This document shows, one piece after another, positions 1 through 5,926 of a stretch of 6,195 nt of DNA (position 1 is its first letter; the number at the start of each line of letters is the position of its first letter). A program made the position numbers and the translations under genes. The stretch lies in NCBI GenBank assembly GCA_963518665.1, contig CAUQKR010000041.1:1-6195 (forward strand), given 5' to 3'. This DNA is from GN02-872 sp963518665 (GTDB lineage: Bacteria > Patescibacteriota > Gracilibacteria > BD1-5 > UBA6164). The notes beneath the pieces were generated by a model. The model was not told the origin of the DNA. It did not search any database and saw only the letters and a list, made by a program, of their open reading frames with translations.

Positions 1-1628
1 TAAAAAATAAAATTTTTAATGAAAATTTTCCAGCAAATAGAATAGTTACAAGTAAGGTAACTGATATGGAAAAATTATTCTATAAAGCAAAAACATTTAA
101 TCAAGATATTTGAAATTGGGATACATCAAAAGTAACTACTATGGCTAATATGTTTCAGGAAGCATATAAATTCAATCAACCTCTAAGTAACTGGAATACA
201 TCAAAAGTTGTAGATACAAATGATATGTTTAGAGATGCAAGAGAATTTAACCAACCTTTAAGTCATTTTGATATGAGTAAAGTTGTAGATATGAGTTGAA
301 TGTTTGCTTGAGCATGAGAATTTAATCAAGATATAAATAATTGGGATATAAGTAGTGCTACTAATATAGCAGCAGTATTTACTGGTGCAAAAAAATTTAA
401 TCAACCACTGAATAAATGGAATACATCAAAAGCAACTGATATGAGAAATATGTTTTCTAAGACTTTAGAATTTAATCAAGATATTTGAAACTGGGATACA
501 TCAAAAGTAACTAATATGGAAAATATGTTTTGATGAGCAAAAAAATTTAATCAACCATTGAATAATTGGAAAACTTGAGAGGTTGTAAATATGAAAAATA
601 TGTTTTCTGATACTTGAGAATTTAATCAAGATATAAGTAATTGGAATGTATCAAAAGTAACTAATATGGAAAGAATGTTTTCTTGAGCAAAAAAATTTAA
701 TCAACCACTAAATAAATGGGATACATCAAAAGTAATTAATATGAGTTATATGTTTTCTAACACTTTAGAATTTAATCAAGAGATTTGAAACTGGGACGTA
801 TCAAATGTGAAAAATATGGACCATATGTTTGCTTGAACATCTGTATTTAATCAAGATATAAATAATTGGAATACATCAAGTGTAACTAATATGAATCTTA
901 TATTTTATAATACAAAAAAATTTAATAAACCTTTGAATAATTGGGATATATCTAAAATTACAAATATGGATCGTATGTTTGCTAATGCAAAAGAGTTTAA
1001 TCAACCATTAAATAATTGGAATACATCAAGTGTAATACATATGAATAGAATGTTTTATGGTGCATCAAAATTTAACTGAGAAATTTGAAATTGGGATACA
1101 TCAAAAGTAACTACTATGGCTAATATGTTTCAGGAAGCATATAAATTCAATCAACCTCTAAGTAACTGGAATACATCAAAAGTTGTAGATACAAATGATA
1201 TGTTTAGAGATGCAAGAGAATTTAACCAACCTTTAAGTCATTTTGATATGAGTAAAGTTGTAGATATGAGTTGAATGTTTGCTTGAGCATGAGAATTTAA
1301 TCAAGATATAAATAATTGGGATATAAGTAGTGCTACTAATATAGCAGCAGTATTTACTGGTGCAAAAAAATTTAATCAACCACTGAATAAATGGAATACA
1401 TCAAAAGCAACTGATATGAGAAATATGTTTTCTAAGACTTTAGAATTTAATCAAGATATTTGAAACTGGGATACATCAAAAGTAACTAATATGGAAAATA
1501 TGTTTTGATGAGCAAAAAAATTTAATCAAGATATAAGTAATTGGAATGTATCAAAAGTAAAAAATTGGAATAAAATTTTTGATAGTTCAGTTATAACTAA
1601 TGAACATAAACCTATAAAATTTAGATAG
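1..1628 (+). CDS. BspA-like DUF285 repeat surface protein, 3' part (5' end outside window)
   Basis: The frame is open from the window edge to TAG at 1626-1628, about 541 residues, when TGA is read as glycine; 20 in-frame TGA codons occur. A short lead (FPANRIVTSKVTDMEKLF-type sequence) is followed by 20 units of 25 residues with consensus FNQ(D/P)(I/L)xNWxTSKVTxMxxMF. This is the signature of DUF285/BspA-type leucine-rich-like repeats, known from surface lipoproteins of Mycoplasma and from adhesins of oral bacteria. The protein ends in a short basic tail (HKPIKFR) with no visible C-terminal membrane segment or sorting motif, so any anchor or signal peptide must lie upstream of the window. By family analogy it is probably extracellular and involved in adhesion or host-cell contact; that role is inferred. 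Repeats are so regular that recombination between units is likely. A terminator follows directly, so it is the last gene of its transcript. Confidence 0.9.
108..554 (+). repeat. 447-bp direct repeat, copy A
   Basis: By direct reading this stretch is identical to 1083-1529, base for base. It runs from within unit 1 to the start of unit 7. The flanks diverge at once on both sides (107 versus 1082; 555 versus 1530). The offset is 975 bp, exactly 13 repeat units, so the reading frame is preserved. Confidence 0.95.
1083..1529 (+). repeat. 447-bp direct repeat, copy B
   Basis: This is the second perfect copy of 108-554. Immediately after it, 1521-1560 matches 621-660 (the start of unit 8). Relative to copy A, exactly one 75-bp unit (unit 7, 555-629) is therefore missing at the junction. 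This looks like the footprint of homologous recombination between repeat units. Confidence 0.95.
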
Positions 1629-1630
1629 TA

Positions 1631-1664
1631 AAAAAAATCTAGAAATTTTTTCTAGATTTTTTTT
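1631..1664 (+). terminator. Intrinsic terminator of the repeat-protein gene
   Basis: A perfect inverted repeat with 15-bp arms (1631-1645 and 1649-1663) around a TTT loop; the arms are centred on TCTAGA and end in a T run. It begins two bases after the TAG stop. The A run at its 5' side means it could also act on the opposite strand. Confidence 0.85.
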
Positions 1665-1672
1665 ATAACTTC

Positions 1673-1699
1673 TTGACTTTTTCAAAAAAAAAATATAAT
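1673..1699 (+). promoter_or_regulatory. Promoter of the T-box/glyS transcript
   Basis: TTGACT (1673-1678) and a perfect TATAAT (1694-1699) lie between the upstream terminator and the T-box leader. The spacer is 15 bp, shorter than the usual 17. Transcription would start near 1706, just before the first leader hairpin. Confidence 0.65.
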
Positions 1700-1705
1700 A
1701 AAAAC

Positions 1706-1893
1706 AGTATTTGAAAAAATATTTTGTTTTAACTCTGGTGATGGTAAAACTAGATAGAAATATTTTTTTGATAAAAAGTGCTAAATCATTTTTGTGATTT
1801 AGAATTTGGGTGGAACCGTCCTAAAAAAATTTTTTAAAACAATTGGACCCCAAAAGAGATTTTCTCTTTTTTCGGGTTCTTTTTTATTTTTTA
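1706..1893 (+). promoter_or_regulatory. T-box riboswitch leader of glyS
   Basis: A tRNA-sensing leader that lets transcription of glyS continue when uncharged tRNA-Gly binds. The T-box core is TTTGGG (1805-1810), the 7-base bulge TGGAACC (1811-1817) and GTCC (1818-1821). GTCC pairs with GGAC (1845-1848) and TTTGGG with CCCAAA (1849-1854), giving the classic two-helix antiterminator with a 7-base bulge. The same 3' bases form the competing terminator (1845-1886). TGGA in the bulge would pair with the UCCA end of tRNA-Gly, whose discriminator is usually U. Upstream are a Stem III-like hairpin (1781-1788 with 1795-1802) and a short Stem I (1714-1724 with 1758-1768). Stem I is about 60 nt and lacks an obvious distal AG/GNUG module. 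Its apical region (1732-1744) holds GGT at 1737, TGA at 1739 and GGT at 1743, all glycine codons in this organism. The specifier is not resolved from one sequence. Confidence 0.88.
1845..1886 (+). terminator. T-box regulated terminator
   Basis: GGACCC (1845-1850) pairs with GGGTTC (1874-1879, one G-U pair), and AAAAGAGA (1852-1859) pairs with TCTCTTTT (1863-1870). The loop is TTT, and a T-rich run follows from 1880. The left arm uses the same bases (1845-1854) as the antiterminator's 3' strand, so the two folds exclude each other. Confidence 0.85.
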
Positions 1894-1904
1894 ACTAAAA
1901 CTTT

Positions 1905-3317
1905 ATGAAAAAATTTGAAATGAAAGATATAGTTGCTCTTTGTCAAGCTAGAGGTTTTGTTTATCAATGAAGTGAAATTTATGGTTGACTTGCAAACTCT
2001 TGGGATTATGGTCCTTATGGTTCTTTACTGAAAGAAAATATAAAAAACCTTTGGATTAGAGAATTTGTACAAAAAAGAGATGATATGATGCTTCAAGATT
2101 CAGCTATTTTGATGAACCCTCAAGTTTGGGTGGCTTCTGGGCATGTTTGAGGTTTTTCTGATCCTTTGATTGATGATAAAAATACAAAAGAAAGATTTAG
2201 AGCTGATAAACTTTTGGAAGATTTGATTGAAACAATTGAGGATAAAGAAGCTTTTTTGAAAAAATATGATTTACCAAATCTTATTCCAGAATCTTGGGAT
2301 ATGCAAAAACAATCAGAAGTTATGCAAAAAGAGCAAGTAAAAAATCCAAATACTTGAGAAGCTTGAGATTGGAGTGATGTAAAAAAATTTAATTTGATGT
2401 ACAAAACTTTTCAAGGTGTAAATGAAGATACAGCTTCAACTATTTATATGAGACCAGAAACTGCTCAGGGTATTTTTGTAAACTTTTCAAATGTACTTAG
2501 AACAAGTAGAAGAAAAATTCCTTTCTGAGTTGCTCAAATAGGTAAAGCTTTCAGAAATGAGATTACTCCAGGAAATTTTATTTTCAGAACTAGAGAGTTT
2601 GAACAAATGGAAATAGAATATTTCTGTGAACCAGGAAAAGATATGGAAGTTTTTGAAGCTTGGAAAGCTGATTGTAAAAGATTTTTGATGGAAGTAATCT
2701 GATTAAAAGAAGAAAATTTAAGATTTAGAGATCATGAACAAGATGAGCTTTCTCATTATTCAAAATGAACTACAGATGTAGAATTTATGTTTCCATTTGG
2801 TTGGTGAGAATTGCAATGAATTGCAAATAGAACAGATTTTGACTTAAAAGCTCATATGACTGAAAGTAAACAAGATTTGACTTATTTTGATCCAGTAAAT
2901 AATAAAAAATATATTCCATATGTTATCGAACCATCAATTGGGTTAACTAGATTATTTTTAGCTACTTTATGTAATGCTTATACAATTGATGAAGAAAATG
3001 AAAGAACTTACTTAAAATTTGAACCAAGAATTGCTCCAATAAAAGTTGCAGTTTTACCGGTTGTTAAAAAAATTGGTGATTTAGCAAAAAATATTTTTAA
3101 ACAATTAGCTGAAGATTTTGTTTGTGAATATGATGAAGTAGGAACAATAGGAAAAAGATATGCTAGAATGGATGAGATCTGAGTTCCATTTTGTGTAACT
3201 ATTGATTCTCAAAATTATGAAGAATGAAAAGTAACAGTTAGATTTAGAGATTCTATGGAACAAGAAATTATTGAAATCTCAAAATTAAATGAATTTTTAA
3301 GAGAAAAATTAAAATAA
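1905..3317 (+). CDS. glyS: Glycyl-tRNA synthetase, alpha2 (single-chain) type
   Basis: Class II aminoacyl-tRNA synthetase that charges tRNA-Gly in the cytoplasm; 470 residues, normal for the alpha2 family. The N-terminal block (CQARGFVYQGSEIYGG, then DSAILMNPQVW and ASGH) is typical. Motif 2 is FRNEITP (residues 216-222), followed by FRTREFEQMEIEYF. Motif 3 is EPSIGLTR (342-349), where many homologues have GVDR. The anticodon-binding domain runs from about 376 to the end and includes PFCVTIDSQNYEEGKVTVRFRD. ATG at 1905 is chosen because the family N-terminus follows at once; no Shine-Dalgarno is visible. Twelve glycines are UGA and 16 are GGN. Expression is controlled by the T-box leader directly upstream. 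In this code the enzyme must also charge a UGA-reading tRNA-Gly, so synthesis of full-length enzyme depends on its own product. The gene symbol follows common use for this single-chain form. Confidence 0.96.
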
Positions 3318-3347
3318 AAAAAGAAGATTTTTAAATCTTCTTTTTTT
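3316..3347 (+). terminator. Convergent terminator shared by glyS and the DUF4298 gene
   Basis: Arms 3316-3330 and 3333-3347 are perfect reverse complements centred on GAAGATTT/AAATCTTC, with A and T runs at the outside. It overlaps the glyS TAA and the stop codon of the minus-strand gene. An A run on one side and a T run on the other suit termination in both directions. Confidence 0.8.
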
Positions 3348-3654
3348 ATCTTTTTAAAATATTTTTTGATATTTTTTGCATTTCTTTTGCAAGTCAATAT
3401 TCTAAAGTCAAAGCATCCCAAATAGCATCTTGAGTTAAAACTCATTGAGGAATATTTTCTGGAATTTTTCAAGTTTCACTTGCTTCGTAGTCTTTATTCC
3501 AACTTCATTTTTCATAGTAATGTGTAAGTTTTTTTATTTCTGGTTTTAAATTTTTATATTTTTCCAAAGCTAATTCTAAATCTGCTAAAACTTGATTTGT
3601 TTCGTTTAAAATATTTTCCATTTTTATAATTTTTTCTATTCTTTTTTGGTTCAT
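3346..3654 (-). CDS. DUF4298 family small protein
   Basis: A 102-residue cytoplasmic-looking protein with no signal peptide or membrane segment. The sequence MNQKRIEKIIKMENILNE, an acidic/lysine-rich helical first half, then LTHYYEKGSW, SETGKIPENIPQGVLTQDAIWD and a closing helix match my recollection of the DUF4298 family (about 90-100 residues). That family has no established function. All four glycines are TGA; with the standard code only fragments would remain. The start at 3654 fits the family N-terminus; Met12 is a possible alternative. No Shine-Dalgarno is visible. The gene lies 73 bp downstream of mscL on the same strand, with a hairpin between, so it may be served by readthrough or by a weak promoter in the gap; I see no convincing one. 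Confidence 0.85.
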
Positions 3655-3679
3655 ATTTATATTTTTAAAATTCTATAAA

Positions 3680-3716
3680 AATAAAAAAGAGATTTTTTTA
3701 TTTTCCCTTTTTTATT
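3680..3716 (-). terminator. Hairpin downstream of mscL
   Basis: Arms 3680-3692 and 3704-3716 pair with a single mismatch around an 11-base loop. On the minus strand the 3' arm ends in a T-rich run, and the hairpin starts 11 bases after the mscL stop. It sits in the 73-bp gap before the DUF4298 gene and may attenuate rather than fully stop transcription. The rest of this gap shows only A/T-rich sequence. Confidence 0.6.
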
Positions 3717-3727
3717 CTTTATGTAAA

Positions 3728-4168
3728 TTATTTTTTTAATAAATCTCTGATTTCAGCAAGAAGTTCAGTTTCAGTTGGTCCTTTGGGAGCTTCTTGAGTA
3801 GCTTTTTCTTCTTCTTTTTTTATTTTATCTTTTGCAGTGTTTAGAATTTTTACTACTATAAAAATAGAAGTTGCAACAATTAAGAAATTTAAAATAATTG
3901 TAATAAAGTTACCATAAGCTAAAACAGCACCAATTTTTTTAGCTTCAACTAGAGGCATTCCAGCTGTAATTTTTTCATTTCCAAATGCATAGTAAAGATC
4001 TGAAAAATTTAAATCTCAGATAAGCCACCCAATAACTGGCATAACTAAATCTTCTACAATAGAAGTAACAATTTTACCAAAAGCAGCACCAATAACAACA
4101 GCAACAGCTAAATCTACTACATTTCCTTTTACAGCAAAAGCTTTGAATTCTTGTAATAATTTTTTCAT
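3728..4168 (-). CDS. mscL: Large-conductance mechanosensitive channel MscL
   Basis: Pentameric inner-membrane pore that opens under membrane tension and releases solutes during hypo-osmotic shock. 146 residues, normal for the family. The amphipathic N-terminal helix (MKKLLQEFKAFAVKGN) leads into TM1 at about residues 17-46 (VVDLAVAVVIGAAFGKIV). A periplasmic loop with FSDLYYAFGN follows, then TM2 at about 86-110 (AYGNFITIILNFLIVA) and a charged cytoplasmic helix ending EIRDLLKK, the usual C-terminus. The start at 4168 gives the canonical N-terminus. Only one of ten glycines is TGA (4016-4018, in the loop after TM1), unlike all neighbours. This could reflect high expression, strong constraint on pore glycines, or later acquisition from a standard-code donor; the sequence alone does not decide. 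Confidence 0.97.
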
Positions 4169-4200
4169 AATATATATAATTTTAAATTAAAATTTTGTAT

Positions 4201-4227
4201 ATTTTATTGAAAAAAAATAAAAATCAA
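4201..4227 (-). promoter_or_regulatory. Possible mscL promoter
   Basis: On the minus strand TTGATT (4227-4222) and TAAAAT (4206-4201) lie 15 bp apart, 33 bases before the mscL ATG. The arrangement resembles the candidates before dus and the T-box. AT-rich DNA makes such matches common, so support is weak. Confidence 0.35.
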
Positions 4228-4241
4228 GTTTTTATTTTTTT
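4211..4241 (-). terminator. Terminator of the dus-nucleotidase operon
   Basis: Perfect arms of 13 bases (4211-4223 and 4229-4241) made of A and T surround a 5-base loop (TCAAG). It overlaps the stop codon of the nucleotidase gene. An all-A/T stem is weak, but its position and the T-rich 3' arm on the minus strand suit termination. Confidence 0.55.
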
Positions 4242-4687
4242 GCCATCAAGTATTTTTTTACTTTTTCCCAGTTCTCAAATCATTTTTGTCAAAAATGAAT
4301 CATTTCTCATTCAAATTTATCACTTCAGTTTGCAAGTCTGTCATCAACTAAAAAATCTCATTTATTTAAATGTTTTTTGTGGCTTAAAATCAGTCTTTTT
4401 TTTGCTTTTTCTCAAAAATATTTTTTTACCCATTTTAGTTTATCTGACCAAGCAGAATCATTTTCCCAAGGAGCAGTTGATAAAAAATAAACATCAAAAA
4501 CTTCATAAAGTTCATTAAAAGCTTCTATTGCTCCAGGAATTGGTTTCATTTTTCAAAAAATTCCTGGAATATTTTTATAAGTTGTAAAATCATAGTTTTT
4601 TGTGATTTCTTCTGGTAAATTTTTTACTCCAGACATAAAATCAACTAAAACTCAATCCATATCTATATATAAAATTTTTTTTGTCAT
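4232..4687 (-). CDS. 5'(3')-deoxyribonucleotidase, HAD superfamily (NT5C type)
   Basis: A 151-residue soluble phosphatase likely to remove phosphate from deoxynucleoside monophosphates, acting in nucleotide salvage and pool balance. HAD motif I is DMDGVLVDF: nucleophile Asp9, acid/base Asp11, with Gly12 encoded by TGA. Motif II is YFLSTAP (Thr71), a motif III lysine lies in SHKKHLNKGD (104-109), and motif IV is VDDRLANG (Asp115, Asp116). The STAP and DDRL(A)N signatures fit the NT5C family rather than generic HAD enzymes. Eight of 11 glycines are TGA. The start at 4687 puts motif I at the usual place near the N-terminus. It begins 17 bp after the dus stop on the same strand, so it is probably the second gene of an operon. 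A hairpin overlaps its stop codon. Exact substrate (dNMP or 3'-nucleotide) is not decided by the sequence. Confidence 0.88.
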
Positions 4688-4704
4688 TTTTTATTTTCTT
4701 ATTT

Positions 4705-5763
4705 TTAAGGTAAAAATTCTCATAAACTTGGTCTTTTTTCTAAAAGTTCTTTAAATTTTTCTCTGATTTCATTTATCACTTCAATACTATTTTCTAAGCT
4801 ATCTGTTGTAACAAGTCTTTTTCTATAGTCTTTTACTCAAGGAAAATTTCTTAAATATTGAACTAAATGTTTTCTGATTTCTAAACTTCATTTTTTTTCT
4901 CATTTTGTTTCAACTAGTTTTTCAGCATGGAATTGCATCGCATCAAGGATTTCAGCTAAACTTGGATGATAAACTCAGTCAATAAAATTTTCTTTTTTTA
5001 TTGGTGAAATTTTTAAAAATTCTTCATCATCGATTTGGTCTTGTCAGATAAAACACCAAGGGTTTCAAAAACTTGCTCTTCAAAGCATTATTCAGTCTAG
5101 ATCTTGAACTTTTTGCATTCAATCAGTGTAGTTTAAAATATCTCAATTACAAATAACAGGAATTGATACATTTTTTTTCAGTTCATAAATATTTGTAAAA
5201 TCAGCTTTTCAAGTGTAAGCTTGTTTTGCAGTTCTTCAGTGAATTGTGACTAAACTTGCTCCAGCTTTTTCTAGTCATTTTACAAAATTTATCAAATCTT
5301 GGTTTCCATCAAAACTAAGTCTTGTTTTTACTGAAATTGGTAACTTTGTAGCTTCATTTAATTTTCTGATTATTTCAAAAGCTGTTTCTTCATTTATCAA
5401 AAGAGAGCTTCAATGTCAGCTTCTTACTACTTTTTTTGCTGGACATCACATATTTACATCGATTCAAGCAATATTATATTTTTCTGATTCGATTATTTTT
5501 GCAGCTTTTGCAAAATTTTCTGGATCTTTTCAAAAAATTTGTATAATTAAAGGATCTTCAATTTTTTGATGAGGTAAAACTGAATCAGCCAGAAATCTAG
5601 AGTGAACAAGTCAGTCAGCACTGTAAAATTCTGAAATACAAAAAATGTGTGGAGAAACTCTTTTCATTGCTTGTCTATAAGCAGAATCTCCATATCAATC
5701 CATAGGTGCAAGAAAAACTAGTTTTTTGTTTTTTTCTAGTTGTTTTTTCCAAAATTGTTTCAT
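4705..5763 (-). CDS. dus: tRNA-dihydrouridine synthase
   Basis: FMN-dependent enzyme that reduces specific uridines in tRNA loops to dihydrouridine using NADPH. 352 residues. The TIM-barrel domain opens with VFLAPMDGYGDSAYR (residues 16-30, FMN binding). The active-site loop is IDVNMGCPAKKVVRSGHGSSLL with catalytic Cys107. FMN contacts expected of the family are visible: Lys146 in ISVKTRL, His175 and Arg177 in IHGRTAKQAYTGKADF, then VICNGDI and GIMLGRASFGNPW. A helical tRNA-binding tail contains EIRKHLVQYLRNFPG. Twenty-one of 24 glycines are TGA, including Gly106 next to the catalytic cysteine (5446-5448) and both glycines of RSGHGSS. The start at 5763 is 15 codons before the first barrel strand; no Shine-Dalgarno is seen. 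The nucleotidase gene follows 17 bp downstream. Which Dus subfamily (and so which uridine) is unclear. Confidence 0.96.
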
Positions 5764-5793
5764 AAATTTATTTGTTTAATTTCAATCTTATTT

Positions 5794-5820
5794 ATTTTAT
5801 ATAAAAATAAAAAAAATCAA
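5794..5820 (-). promoter_or_regulatory. Possible dus operon promoter
   Basis: On the minus strand TTGATT (5820-5815) and TAAAAT (5799-5794) are 15 bp apart, 30 bases before the ATG. An overlapping TATAAA (5801-5796) would give only 13 bp. The -10 element lies in the left arm of an inverted repeat (5795-5834). Weak support in such AT-rich DNA. Confidence 0.35.
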
Positions 5821-5834
5821 CTTTTTATATAAAA
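5795..5834. repeat. 13-bp inverted repeat in the divergent intergenic region
   Basis: Arms 5795-5807 and 5822-5834 are perfect reverse complements separated by 14 bases. Each contains the self-complementary core TTTATATAAA, so the element is both a direct and an inverted pair of the same box. It overlaps the putative dus promoter. It could be an operator or simply low-complexity AT sequence. Confidence 0.5.
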
Positions 5835-5866
5835 AATATTTTCACTCTTTTGTCAAGCTTTATTTT

Positions 5867-5896
5867 TTGCAAAATATTATATTTTTATGTTATAAT
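5867..5896 (+). promoter_or_regulatory. Extended -10 promoter of the last gene
   Basis: A perfect TATAAT (5891-5896) is preceded by TG plus one base (5888-5890), forming an extended -10 element. TTGCAA (5867-5872) gives a fair -35 with an 18-bp spacer. The expected start near 5903 leaves a leader of about 24 bases before the ATG at 5927. Confidence 0.6.
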
Positions 5897-5926
5897 TATT
5901 TTAGTTTAAATTTATAAAAAAAATTG

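Larger units (their letters stand above)
96..1595 (+). repeat. 20 tandem 75-bp coding units (25-residue DUF285 repeats)
   Basis: The FN(Q/K/G) codon pair recurs at 96, 171, 246, 321, 396 and so on to 1521, always exactly 75 bp apart, with no insertion or deletion. Units alternate loosely between a FNQD(I)xNW form and a FNQPLxNW form. The NW, SKV and MF positions are most conserved; the residues between them vary. Unit 14 (1071) is unusual in starting FNGE. Unit 20 keeps the consensus only to about 1560, then passes into the C-terminal tail. Confidence 0.95.

Noticed and set aside
96..1595. CRISPR array
   Set aside because: The 75-bp periodicity is coding, units diverge along their length with no constant repeat/variable spacer split, and the frame is open throughout.
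1..1628. Pseudogene with many premature stops
   Set aside because: Every interruption is TGA at a position where glycine fits the repeat consensus, and unit length never shifts, so the gene is intact under table 25.
1706..1893. Glycine riboswitch
   Set aside because: The sequence lacks the glycine aptamer layout and instead has the T-box bulge TGGAACC with a competing terminator before an aminoacyl-tRNA synthetase gene.
2120..2404. Minus-strand open frame inside glyS
   Set aside because: It is antisense to a clearly conserved GlyRS region and its translation is a low-complexity Ser/Phe-rich shadow.
2856..3182. Separate small plus-strand proteins at 2166-2357 and 2856-3182
   Set aside because: They are in-frame pieces of GlyRS bounded by TGA codons; under table 25 they merge into one gene with complete motifs.
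3215..3472. Minus-strand open frame overlapping the end of glyS
   Set aside because: It covers the glyS 3' end, the terminator and the out-of-frame C-terminal part of the DUF4298 gene, and encodes Lys/Phe-rich sequence with no family features.
4195..4518. Plus-strand open frames at 4195-4518 and 5246-5569
   Set aside because: Both are antisense to the nucleotidase and dus genes, whose motifs are clear; their translations are Phe/Leu-rich shadows.
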